From Verrucomicrobiota bacterium (lineage in GTDB: Bacteria; Verrucomicrobiota; Kiritimatiellia; JAHIZV01), in NCBI GenBank assembly GCA_018814445.1, contig JAHIZV010000226.1, positions 1-34,695 on the forward strand: a stretch of DNA of 34,695 bases, given 5' to 3'. Of this stretch, positions 8,430-16,316 are shown in pieces (within the stretch, counting starts at the first letter, position 1; each line of letters opens with the position of its first letter). The position numbers were made by a program, and so were the translations under genes. The notes below the pieces were generated by a model. That model searched no databases. It saw only the letters and a list, made by a program, of their open reading frames with translations, and was not told where the DNA came from.

Positions 8430-9788
8430 ATGCGCAAACATCTCGCGGCCGGCCAGACCTGGGAAGGGAAGTCCACAAACCACCGAAAAGACGGAACGGT
8501 CTACAACGAGGAGTTGATGGCTTCTCCCGTTAGGAATGAGGCCGGACGAGTCGCCCATCACGTCCTTCTGATACGGGATGTTACCGAGAAGAACGAACTT
8601 GAGCAGCAGCTTCTTCAGTCACAGAAAATGGAGGCTCTTGGTCAAATGGCCGGAGGAGTTGCTCACGATTTTAATAACCTGCTCACAGCCATTCTCGGTT
8701 ACTGCAGCGCGGCGATGGATAGGGTCGCGGATGATTCCTCCACCTACGAGGATTTGAAACAGGTAGTTCTCGCCGGGGAGAGAGCTGCTCGGATGACGCG
8801 TAAGCTCCTGGCTCTCGGCCGTAAGAACATGGCGGTGTCAGAGCCAGCCGATCTGAACGGGCTTATCACGGATATGGAGCCTTTCCTTCGTCGCACTCTG
8901 ACAAGTGATGTGGAGCTGGAAATCGATCTGGGTGCTTCAGACCAAATGGTCTTGCTCGACAAGAGCTCGCTCGAACAGGTGATCCTGAATCTCGTCGTCA
9001 ATGCCAGGGATGCGATGACTTCGGGGGGGCATCTGCAGGTCAAGACCGATCGGATAGTCATCAAGGAGGAGAACCGAAACGGATTCGCGGACGTGACACC
9101 GGGAAGCTACATGCTGCTTTCTGTCAGGGACGATGGCTGTGGAATGACGGAGAAGATCCAGACAAGGATCTTCGAGCCGTTCTTCACCACGAAGGAAAAG
9201 GACAAGGGGACAGGCCTGGGCCTATCGACCGTCTACAGCATCATACGCCAGGGGGGAGGCTTTGTTTCTGCGAAAAGCGATATAGGAGTTGGCACGACAT
9301 TCGAGTTGCTTCTTCCGCTTGCGGACGGGGAGGACAACGGCTTAAAGATTCGCGAAAGCGTCCAGGAGACGCGAGGGACGGAGACGATCCTGCTGACCGA
9401 GGATGAAGTCGCCGTGCGCGCTCTGTGCGCGCGGACGTTGACGTCCCGGGGATATCATGTGCTGCAGGCGTCAAATGGGGCTGAAGCCCTGTCCATGTAT
9501 CAGGCTTCTGAAGGCAAGATCAACATGGTCATTACGGATATGACTATGCCGACCATGGGGGGCAAGGATCTTGTCGAGCAATTGCGCAGGATCAAGCCAG
9601 ATCTTCATGTGCTCTTTATGACCGGGTTCACAGAAGACGTCGCCTGTAATCACGCCACCGGCAGAAAATACCCCATGCTTCTCAAGCCCTTCACCCAGCA
9701 AGCGTTGGTGGAGAGGGTTCGGGGTATACTGGGGCGGGACGCGGAGACATATGAGGAGTCAGCACCGGCAAGGCGTCCGGCTGAATGA
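8430..9788 (+). CDS. Hybrid histidine kinase C-terminal half (PAS remnant, HisKA, HATPase, receiver)
   Basis: The 452-residue frame begins mid-PAS ([21 protein letters not shown], residues 9-29). It continues through HisKA with phospho-acceptor H79 in [11 protein letters not shown], a HATPase domain ([10 protein letters not shown]-box near 185, [15 protein letters not shown]) and a receiver domain with phospho-acceptor D370 in MVITDMTMP and conserved K in LKPF. It is in the same reading frame as the gene ending at 8417, only 12 bases apart. No ribosome-binding site precedes ATG 8430, so independent translation is doubtful. It is read here as the 3' part of one kinase gene disrupted by a single stop codon. 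The self-contained kinase core could still work if expressed. Confidence 0.72.
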   Translation: MRKHLAAGQTWEGKSTNHRKDGTVYNEELMASPVRNEAGRVAHHVLLIRDVTEKNELEQQLLQSQKMEALGQMAGGVAHDFNNLLTAILGYCSAAMDRVADDSSTYEDLKQVVLAGERAARMTRKLLALGRKNMAVSEPADLNGLITDMEPFLRRTLTSDVELEIDLGASDQMVLLDKSSLEQVILNLVVNARDAMTSGGHLQVKTDRIVIKEENRNGFADVTPGSYMLLSVRDDGCGMTEKIQTRIFEPFFTTKEKDKGTGLGLSTVYSIIRQGGGFVSAKSDIGVGTTFELLLPLADGEDNGLKIRESVQETRGTETILLTEDEVAVRALCARTLTSRGYHVLQASNGAEALSMYQASEGKINMVITDMTMPTMGGKDLVEQLRRIKPDLHVLFMTGFTEDVACNHATGRKYPMLLKPFTQQALVERVRGILGRDAETYEESAPARRPAE

Positions 9789-10322
9789 TGATGCGTGGGA
9801 ATGAGGGCAGGCCGAACATATCCTGTATGCAGGTTATTCGAGATATCCCGGACTCTTCTATGCCGGTCAGGTTTTGCGATCCGGCTTGATTAATGCAAAG
9901 ATAGAGAAAGGTGGGGGATGGAAAAGAGAAAAGGCATAAAGTGCGGCAGGAAACAGAGCGGCAAATTCGCGGGAGGTCACGCTGTCCCTACCCCTTTTCT
10001 TTTCTTTTTCAGATACGGCTGTCGGCCGGACCTCTACCGCAATCCATCAAATAGCACACCGCGAGACCCGTTCGCAACACCCATGACATGCCCGATGCTG
10101 AGGGGTGAACAGTAAGGCCCGAGATCTTCGCGAACAGACACTCGGGAGAGCACCTGCGTACCATCGCGCCAACTACGCTTAGTTCGTGACTTGTTCTATG
10201 CCCGCTGATCGGCGCGGCCGAAGCTGGCCTATCGGGGAGAAGGATACGCGGGGCTTTCGGCATGCGGAATGCAGCGAAGTCGGACTTTGAAGATGTAGAT
10301 CCAGCATGCTACATTCGTTCGC
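9789..10322. other. Intergenic region, no gene recognised
   Basis: This 534-base stretch follows the kinase gene and precedes the CAAX-protease-like gene. No supported coding sequence was found on either strand. Notable content: a purine-rich tract near 9900-9955, a polypyrimidine tract at 9991-10010, and a GGGAGGTCACGCTGTCCC segment at 9970-9987 that could be a remnant of a transposase-associated repeat. The last 36 bases hold the promoter-like element listed at 10287-10315. Confidence 0.4.
10287..10315 (+). promoter_or_regulatory. Candidate promoter placing the transcript start at the GTG of the CAAX-protease gene
   Basis: TTGAAG (10287-10292) and TACATT (10310-10315) are separated by 17 bases. 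Transcription would then start about 10322, directly at the GTG of the next gene, which has no ribosome-binding site. An inverted repeat ATGTAG/CTACAT (10293-10298 and 10309-10314) lies between and over the boxes and could be an operator. Each box matches the consensus at four of six positions, so this is suggestive only. Confidence 0.35.
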
Positions 10323-11063
10323 GTGAATACACCTGAGAACGACCCCTTTATGGCGGCGCCTGACGACGACAACAAAGTCGTCATCCAGAACGCTATGATC
10401 ACCCATATTCTGCCCTTTGGGGCCTGGATGATCCTGCTATCCATTTTCTCTCCTGCGACCGGATGGACCTATGCGCTGCGCGCGGTTGTCGGAGCTGGGC
10501 TTTTTCTATGGTTCTGCCCGTGGCGATGGTATCCGCGCCTCCAACTCAAGAATCTGGGATGGGCGATGATTGTGGGTATTCTCGTGTTCGTCGTCTGGAT
10601 TCTTCCCGAAACGCAGACAGTCAGCCAATTCGAAGGATTTCACCGACTGTACCAGTTGGTCGGCATTCTCCCGCCATGGAGCGTACCGGAGGTACAGGAA
10701 ACATTTCCTTATGCTCCCGAAGTCTGCGGATGGCCGCTTACCATCGTGCGCCTGCTCGGCTCGGCGGTCGTCATAGCCTGTATCGAGGAGTTCTTCTGGC
10801 GCGGATTCCTCTACAGGTGGATGATCGCAAGCAACTTCCTCAAGGTTGACCTCGGCCTGATGGAGAAGACGATGTTCATCGCCGTGGCCGTTCTGTTCGG
10901 GCTGGAGCATCACCGCTGGCTGGCGGGAATCTTTGCCGGACTGGCATACGGTTACATGGTGATCAGAACGAAGGACATCTGGGCCGCGTGCATTGCCCAC
11001 GGAATCACCAACTTCCTCCTCGGCCTGTACGTTATCGTCACGAGGTCCTATCAGTTCTGGTAG
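10323..11063 (+). CDS. CPBP-type CAAX protease-related membrane protein
   Basis: The 246-residue membrane protein has about six to eight hydrophobic segments and the three motifs of the CPBP/Abi intramembrane metalloprotease family: EExxxR in IEEFFWRGFLYR (about 157-168), FxxxH in FGLEHHRW (about 186-193), and HxxxN in HGITN (about 226-230). These residues bind the metal in Rce1-type enzymes. The overall form resembles the CAAX prenyl protease-related proteins often linked to PEP-CTERM/exosortase protein sorting, but no exosortase gene is present in this window. The GTG at 10323 lacks a ribosome-binding site. ATG 10351 is an alternative start. It is the only gene in a plus-strand unit that faces the minus-strand operon ending at 11225. 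Confidence 0.8.
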   Translation: MNTPENDPFMAAPDDDNKVVIQNAMITHILPFGAWMILLSIFSPATGWTYALRAVVGAGLFLWFCPWRWYPRLQLKNLGWAMIVGILVFVVWILPETQTVSQFEGFHRLYQLVGILPPWSVPEVQETFPYAPEVCGWPLTIVRLLGSAVVIACIEEFFWRGFLYRWMIASNFLKVDLGLMEKTMFIAVAVLFGLEHHRWLAGIFAGLAYGYMVIRTKDIWAACIAHGITNFLLGLYVIVTRSYQFW

Positions 11064-11162
11064 GAGAGGAGGTGACCCGCAGAACCACCCATGAGGAATG
11101 GTTGACGGTTACCCGGTCACCGGCCATAGCCGACACGCGACACTCTGCGCGTCTTCAAGAAC

Positions 11163-11208
11163 TTCCAAGCATTGGAGAATCGCGCTGAAAAACTTCCAAG
11201 GTTTGGAA
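11163..11208. repeat. Two TTCCAA-N3-TTGGA palindromes spaced 31 bp
   Basis: TTCCAAGCATTGGAG (11163-11177) and TTCCAAGGTTTGGAA (11194-11208) are related imperfect palindromes whose starts are 31 bases apart, close to three helical turns. They lie in the convergent gap between the CAAX-protease gene and the lipoprotein-like gene, just outside the latter's 3' end. The second copy could also act as part of a bidirectional hairpin, with AAAAACTTCCAAG and TTTGGAAGTTTT as arms. Function is unknown: a terminator or a dispersed protein-binding repeat are both possible. Confidence 0.55.
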
Positions 11209-11224
11209 GTTTTCCGCGGCGACG

Positions 11225-12469
11225 TTACGGTGACTGAAAATCCGGCAGGTCCCGCTGATCCGCGGGCGCGGATTTCAAAGGGGATGCGTATTTCGCCACG
11301 GCAGACCGCGTGCACCTCTGGTAAAGCAGTCGGTCTCCCGGACCGAAAAGGCTGACGATGATGCCCTCTACTTCCTTCGCCACTATGTATACAGGTTGTC
11401 CGTTTTCTCCCTGATATACGTAGTCATTGTCGGACAACAGAATGCCGCCCGCGTCGACCACCACTGATTTCCGGAATGGCAGATCCGGGAGATCTACATA
11501 CTCGACTCTCTCCACAACAGCGTTCTTCCTGTCCGACTTATTCCTGACAACATACTCAATCACAAGCTCGGCATCCCGGACTCCCTCCTCGGCGGTAGCG
11601 GAACAGTAGATGCGCGGCACAAAGCGGGTAGCTTCGTAAGCTCTGTTGATCACTTTGTTCTGCGCCCACTCTTCCCGGACGAAGCGTCTGGATACCTCAT
11701 AGGATGACAGGTTTATGGATGCCGGACTGAGAATGGCCCTGCTGTGAGGACCCGTGTAGTAGGCGCTGTGATTTCGCAGTTTCATCTGTGGCTCGTCCCC
11801 CGGAATGTAGAGACTTGCGCCGGATCCTGATCCTTCAGACGATCCCTGCTGTGCCATTCTCTCCGCCTTCGCCTTTATCTCCGCCAGGGCCGCCTTTGCT
11901 TCGGCGTATTCACCGGAGTTTTTCACCCGCTCCTGTTCCCGACGGCATGCATCGTGCGCTTCCTTGTTGCCTGCCTCGCCGAACTCCTCACCGAGCGCGC
12001 GCACTGCGGTCACGTATTGGCCTGAAATATCTTCTATATTCCGATACCTCTCGTTGATGATCGAGTCGAAGAGGCCAAGATAGTGTTGCTGGAGATCCCG
12101 GAGCGCGGGCAAATCGTTGCGGAAATCAGCCTCCCCGATCCCGCCGGAAGAACGAAAACGTCTCTGTTCAGCCCGATACAGCTCTCCATCCTGAAGAGCG
12201 CCGGAGCTCATTGCCTCCCGCTCAAACCTCTGCAGTTCGGAAAGGTATTCTCCTCTCACGCGACTCAGATCATGATCCCGTTTCTGATCATAAAATGAAG
12301 TGACTTCCTCATACTTCATCCGCATCAGCCGAAGATTCTCGGGTTCTGACGGAACCGGCTGAGCCGTAGAGACAGGGAGAATGCATCCGGTCATCCACAA
12401 GATGACCAGCGCGGCACACCAGGCCGGACGCGCGGCATGCTTATGCGGCAAGGATGTGCCGGATGACAT
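11225..12469 (-). CDS. Putative lipoprotein with coiled-coil region, function unknown
   Basis: The protein is not recognised as a named family. From ATG 12469 it is 414 residues. A hydrophobic stretch (about 16-28) ends in MTGC with C29, an acceptable lipobox, so it is probably a lipoprotein or otherwise exported. Residues about 45-215 are rich in E, R, K, Q and A with heptad-like spacing (YEEVTSFYDQKRDHDLSRVRGEYLSELQRFEREA), suggesting a long coiled coil. A G/S-rich linker follows, then a beta-rich domain (about 230-400) with YVVRNKSDRKNAVVERVEYVDLP. It overlaps the 3' end of pgpA by 29 bases, so it is the last gene of the operon. An ATG at 12481 is an alternative start. Its role is unknown. 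Confidence 0.62.
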   Translation of the reverse strand: MSSGTSLPHKHAARPAWCAALVILWMTGCILPVSTAQPVPSEPENLRLMRMKYEEVTSFYDQKRDHDLSRVRGEYLSELQRFEREAMSSGALQDGELYRAEQRRFRSSGGIGEADFRNDLPALRDLQQHYLGLFDSIINERYRNIEDISGQYVTAVRALGEEFGEAGNKEAHDACRREQERVKNSGEYAEAKAALAEIKAKAERMAQQGSSEGSGSGASLYIPGDEPQMKLRNHSAYYTGPHSRAILSPASINLSSYEVSRRFVREEWAQNKVINRAYEATRFVPRIYCSATAEEGVRDAELVIEYVVRNKSDRKNAVVERVEYVDLPDLPFRKSVVVDAGGILLSDNDYVYQGENGQPVYIVAKEVEGIIVSLFGPGDRLLYQRCTRSAVAKYASPLKSAPADQRDLPDFQSP

Positions 12470-12974
12470 AGTACAGCACATGATTCAGCACAAGGCTGTA
12501 GGCCGATGCAAGTACATCATCGATCACTACACCCGTTCCCCCTTTGATGTTTTGAAGATTTCTGGCTGGAGGCGGCTTCAGGATATCGAAGAAGCGATTC
12601 GTCAGAAAAGCCATAACCAGCACCCAGGGCACCAGAGGAAGACCGATGACACAGATCGGAAACGTCATATACTCATCCGCTACAATCCGTCCGTCGTCCT
12701 TTCGGCCAAGGTACCGCTCCGTGGTATCGCAAACCGGTATGGCAAGGGCGCTCAGAACCAGAGCCACCGCGATGAAGGGCAGCAGCATAACAGGCGTGAG
12801 GCCCACCGCGGCGAGCGCAAGGACGATGACAACACCCCAGATCGTCCCCACGGTGCCGGATGCGATCGGGCTGTATCCGAGCCCGAAACCGGTTCCGGCG
12901 AGGATAAGAAAGCGCTGCCAGACCGACGGGTTTTTGAGCCTCTCTTCTTCGCGGTATTCACCTTTATGACCCAT
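12441..12974 (-). CDS. pgpA: Phosphatidylglycerophosphatase A
   Basis: PgpA dephosphorylates phosphatidylglycerol phosphate to phosphatidylglycerol at the inner membrane. The 177-residue protein has the family signature GTGFGLGYSPIASGTVGTIWG (about 24-44), the segment DDGRIVADEYMTFPICVIGLP with its metal-binding acidic residues, FLTNRFFDILKPPPA, and a terminal GGTGVVIDDVLAS, with four hydrophobic segments. The ATG at 12974 is chosen because AGGAG lies seven bases upstream and the codon overlaps the preceding gene's stop as TGATG. Its 3' end overlaps the lipoprotein-like gene. The position behind pyrKD and mazG in one operon suggests housekeeping co-expression. Confidence 0.92.
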   Translation of the reverse strand: MGHKGEYREEERLKNPSVWQRFLILAGTGFGLGYSPIASGTVGTIWGVVIVLALAAVGLTPVMLLPFIAVALVLSALAIPVCDTTERYLGRKDDGRIVADEYMTFPICVIGLPLVPWVLVMAFLTNRFFDILKPPPARNLQNIKGGTGVVIDDVLASAYSLVLNHVLYYVIRHILAA

Positions 12975-14566
12975 CACTGATCTCCTGTAGTCGGCGGGCG
13001 ATCGCCCATGCTGAAATGAAGCCGTGTTTCGCCTTCGGCCGTGTTCAACCGCAACGAGCATACCTTGAGAGGTGCGAGCGCATCAATCCATGCTTTTGCC
13101 GTGCCAATCCGCTCTCTCCTCTGCTCGGACTCTCCACGGCTCTCTTTCAGTGCGAGGCGGAACGAATAGGCGCTTAGTGCAAGCCTGATGCTTTTTCCGC
13201 CCTTCATCAGGTCAATCCACCCGTATCCCGCACTGTTTGTGTCGCCCACGCCGACAGCCCAGACAGGCGTCCGATCGTCGGGGGAGGACTTCCCGGCGTA
13301 TCGGGAGAGCAGTTTCTGGAGTGTATCGTAGTTGCTGCTGACAAGCAGCCATCCATCAAGATAGGTACATGCTATGCGCTCTCTGTATGAGAGTTTCGAA
13401 TAGAGGTTCTGTGAAGTGCTTTCGATCATGTAGACGACGTGATTGTCCGCGACGGCTTCCCGCGCGATCAGTCCGAGCTGGTGTTTTGCATTCAAGACAT
13501 CAAGAAGCCCGAGAATCGTCTGCCGGGCCGCGTCATGTCCATCTGCCTGCACGGCCAGCACAAGGCCGGGCAGCTTGATACCCATGTATCTTCCCGAGTA
13601 ATCGTCGGTGAACAGGCCGGCGACGGCTGTCTTGTGAACGTCCGCCGCGAGAAGTTCTCTGACTGCATGCATCCAGACTGAATCGGTGTTCCGGGGAAGC
13701 CATTCGACAAGCGGCTCGGAATTCATCATCAACAAAGCCACCGGCAGATCCCCGAACAGACGGTTCAGCGTTGGGAATCTCCCTGTCGCGCCGACGCTGT
13801 TATCCCCTGCCAGCGCGGTGTCCCAGACGAGGGAACCCTCAAAACCGTGACTATCCACGTTCTTGAGTTCGTAAAGAAGGCCCGGCACGGATTCCCCTTC
13901 CCGGCGATACCACCCTTTGTCCGGATTCTCTGAATGACGCCATTCGACCATCTGGTCGGCAAAACCCGGATTCCCGCTGACCGACGGCATCCTGCCATCG
14001 TACGCATCTAGAACGAACCGGATGCCTCTCGGGTCCTTTGAGATACACCCGATCAGCACGCCCTCTCCCACCGCGAACTGGGTGAATTGCGCATTCGAGA
14101 GGCCGGGACTCACAACAGACCACATGTTCCAGCCGGACTTCCGTCCAAGCAGCTCGCACTCGCTGATTTTCCCGCTGCCGAGAATCCAGCGCAGCAGGAC
14201 ATCCTGCCTCCCTATCCAGCTCACGAAGATCCAGGCGGGGTCCCTTGAAAAACCAAACTCGGGAACGTACCCGAGTACCAGCTCATCGGAAGCGAGCCTC
14301 CGCAAGGTTTCGCGGAAATTCGGATCGGCGGAGAGCGCGTCTATTTCCCCGGATGAAACGCCAAGCGTGTGGAAAAGGCTCTGAGCCAGGGGATTGGCAC
14401 GGAAGTCGTCCCAGCGTCCGGCCAGATCCTGATGCGTCGAGAGAAAGGTGACGTCAGCGGGGATGGCCCTGTAGATGGAGCTCTTCACCGGCCTGAAGAA
14501 GAAGGTCCAGAGCATGCACGCCGCGATGAAGAGAAGGAGGAGCGGCCAGAAGAAGAGGCGCCTCAT
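12974..14566 (-). CDS. Membrane-anchored protein of unknown function
   Basis: The 530-residue protein begins with RR followed by a single strong hydrophobic segment (about 5-24, FFWPLLLLFIAACMLWTFFF), indicating an N-terminally anchored protein with a large outside domain. The rest is a long alpha/beta region with motifs such as YRAIPADVTFLSTHQDLAGRW (about 34-54), which recalls DUF3352-like proteins. That resemblance is weak. It starts inside pyrD's stop (ATGA, four-base overlap) and its own stop overlaps pgpA's start, so translation of the three is coupled. No catalytic motif was recognised. Confidence 0.7.
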   Translation of the reverse strand: MRRLFFWPLLLLFIAACMLWTFFFRPVKSSIYRAIPADVTFLSTHQDLAGRWDDFRANPLAQSLFHTLGVSSGEIDALSADPNFRETLRRLASDELVLGYVPEFGFSRDPAWIFVSWIGRQDVLLRWILGSGKISECELLGRKSGWNMWSVVSPGLSNAQFTQFAVGEGVLIGCISKDPRGIRFVLDAYDGRMPSVSGNPGFADQMVEWRHSENPDKGWYRREGESVPGLLYELKNVDSHGFEGSLVWDTALAGDNSVGATGRFPTLNRLFGDLPVALLMMNSEPLVEWLPRNTDSVWMHAVRELLAADVHKTAVAGLFTDDYSGRYMGIKLPGLVLAVQADGHDAARQTILGLLDVLNAKHQLGLIAREAVADNHVVYMIESTSQNLYSKLSYRERIACTYLDGWLLVSSNYDTLQKLLSRYAGKSSPDDRTPVWAVGVGDTNSAGYGWIDLMKGGKSIRLALSAYSFRLALKESRGESEQRRERIGTAKAWIDALAPLKVCSLRLNTAEGETRLHFSMGDRPPTTGDQ

Positions 14567-15474
14567 GTCTCCAGCGTTCCCGTGAGTTCACTTACAGAAG
14601 CCATTCCGTTTCGGTCCAGGAATTCCCTGATGCCTCCAGCCACTTCGATTGCCGTGAGCGGATTGACAAAGTTCGCGGTACCGACAGCCACAGCCGTTGC
14701 TCCCGCGATGATGAATTCCACCGCATCCTCCCAGGTCATAATGCCCCCCATACCGATGACGGGAATGTTGACCGCGGACGAGGCTTCCCAGACCAGCTTG
14801 ACCGCGATCGGATGGATCGCCGGGCCCGATAGACCTCCCGTCACATTGGCGAGCTTCGGACGGCGCGTGTTGATATCGATCGCCATGGCAGGATAAGAGT
14901 TGATCAGCGAGATTGCGTCCGCCCCGCAATCCTCCGCCGTTCTGGCGAACGACTTAATGTCCGACACATTGGGTGCAAGTTTCGGGATGAGCGGCAAACG
15001 GGTCCGCTCCCGCATTCCGGCAATGGCCTGCCTGAACATATTGAGATCCGTGCCGAACAGGCCGCTGCCCTCTTTGATATTCGGACATGACACATTGACC
15101 TCGAGGCCCGCCACGCCATCGACCGAGTCGAATTTCTCCGCAATGTCAGCATACTCCTCAAGTGTCCGGCCCCACACGTTGACGATAACAGGCACATCGT
15201 ACTGTCGCAGAAACGGCATGTGCTTCTCGACGAACCCCTCAAAACCCGGATTCGGAAGGCCGATAGCGTTCAGCATCCCGCTCCGTGTTTCCGCAGTCCT
15301 CGGCGTCATGTTCCCAAGCGTCGGCTCAACGCATATGCCCTTAACAACGATCGCACCAAGTCCGCTAAGGTCCACAAGATCGGCATACTCCGGCCCATAG
15401 CCGAAGGTCCCCGAGGCGACCATGACCGGGGTCTTCATCCTGATACCGCCGATATTGACTGACACGTCGGACAT
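14563..15474 (-). CDS. pyrD: Dihydroorotate dehydrogenase B, catalytic subunit
   Basis: PyrD of the class 1B type oxidises dihydroorotate to orotate with FMN, passing electrons through PyrK to NAD+. The 303-residue protein carries MKTPVMVASGTFGYGPEY (about 13-30), the substrate-loop segment LEVNVSCPNIKEG with the catalytic cysteine of class 1B enzymes, LINSYPAMAIDINTRRPKLAN, and the FMN-phosphate site GGIMTWEDAVEFIIAGATAVAVGT. The ATG at 15474 gives the usual length and lies five bases after the pyrK stop. An in-frame extension upstream is only repeat-derived sequence. It is followed by a four-base overlap with the next gene. Confidence 0.95.
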   Translation of the reverse strand: MSDVSVNIGGIRMKTPVMVASGTFGYGPEYADLVDLSGLGAIVVKGICVEPTLGNMTPRTAETRSGMLNAIGLPNPGFEGFVEKHMPFLRQYDVPVIVNVWGRTLEEYADIAEKFDSVDGVAGLEVNVSCPNIKEGSGLFGTDLNMFRQAIAGMRERTRLPLIPKLAPNVSDIKSFARTAEDCGADAISLINSYPAMAIDINTRRPKLANVTGGLSGPAIHPIAVKLVWEASSAVNIPVIGMGGIMTWEDAVEFIIAGATAVAVGTANFVNPLTAIEVAGGIREFLDRNGMASVSELTGTLET

Positions 15475-15479
15475 GGTTC

Positions 15480-16316
15480 TCAGCTCTTCGTTCGATGTTC
15501 GATGTTCGATGTTCGGTGTTCGACGCTCTCTTCCCCGTCCCAAATCACTTCCCGGCACTCGAACACCGGGCCTTCCCTGCACGCACGCTGCCATTCCCAT
15601 GCGCCATCGGCGGTCCGGATCTTCTGCACGCACGTCAGGCACGCTCCGACGCCGCAGCACATGTTGTTGTCGAGCGATATCCACGCTTTCGTGCCGGCCT
15701 TCATCGCGCGTTCTCCCACGGCTTTCAACATGCCGGACGGCCCGCAAACGAAATACTCCGGTTCGCCCTCCGGGCGATTCTGCGCCAGCCATTCATCCAT
15801 CGCGTCGGTAACGATGCCCTTCATGCCGAGCGAGCCGTCTTCCGTTGTCACGCGCACTTCCCAGCCCAGCGCTTCAAACTCGGGAACGCACAGTATATCG
15901 CCGGCGCTCGCACCGCCGAAAAACGCCGTGCCTTTCTGCCGCGACTCACGGGCGGCGATATACAACGCAGCCATCCCGTATCCTCCGGCCACAAGAACCG
16001 GATATCCACCTGCTTCAGCAATGGGAAAACCGTGACCGAGAGGACCCATTACGCTTAATGGATCGCCGGGCTTGAGATCGGCCATCCAGCGGGTGCCTAC
16101 ACCGACCCCTTTGTAAAGTACCGAGAGCCTGTTGTTCTCCGCGTTGTATATGCTGAACGGCCTTCGCAACAGGGCATCGCGAAGATCGGGGATCTGCAGA
16201 TGGATGAACTGTCCGGGCTGAACCTGCGCCGCGATATCCGGAGCGTCCATCACCAGGAGGCGGTAGCCCCCCTGGACCTCAACATGCTCGATTACAGTCA
16301 CGTCCCGCAAATTCAC
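15480..16316 (-). CDS. pyrK: Dihydroorotate dehydrogenase B, electron-transfer subunit
   Basis: PyrK holds FAD and a [2Fe-2S] cluster and links PyrD to NAD+. The 278-residue protein has the FAD-binding segment LLRRPFSIYN (about 49-58), the nucleotide-binding VLVAGGYGMAALYIAARE (about 107-124), YFVCGPSGMLKAV, and the cluster ligands in CCGVGACLTC plus a distal cysteine in WQRAC. It starts with GTG 16316, overlapping the mazG stop as GTGA. The last residues (VEHRTSNIEHRTKS) are encoded by a 7-bp repeat and are not part of the family, so the natural C-terminus has been extended or replaced. The gap to pyrD is five bases. Confidence 0.94.
   Translation of the reverse strand: MNLRDVTVIEHVEVQGGYRLLVMDAPDIAAQVQPGQFIHLQIPDLRDALLRRPFSIYNAENNRLSVLYKGVGVGTRWMADLKPGDPLSVMGPLGHGFPIAEAGGYPVLVAGGYGMAALYIAARESRQKGTAFFGGASAGDILCVPEFEALGWEVRVTTEDGSLGMKGIVTDAMDEWLAQNRPEGEPEYFVCGPSGMLKAVGERAMKAGTKAWISLDNNMCCGVGACLTCVQKIRTADGAWEWQRACREGPVFECREVIWDGEESVEHRTSNIEHRTKS
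15490..15524. repeat. Five tandem 7-bp repeats (GTTCGAT) inside the pyrK 3' end
   Basis: Read on the plus strand, five heptamers follow each other: GTTCGAT three times, then GTTCGGT and GTTCGAC. Because 7 is not a multiple of 3, on the pyrK strand they encode a seven-residue repeating peptide (EHRTSNI). Similar seven-base periodicity occurs at 21394-21442 and 27813-27847. Confidence 0.8.

Noticed and set aside
9970-9995. GGGAGGTCACGCTGTCCC segment as a transposase-associated repeat
   Set aside because: It resembles repeats remembered from REP-type transposase neighbourhoods, but there is no transposase gene and no second copy in the window.
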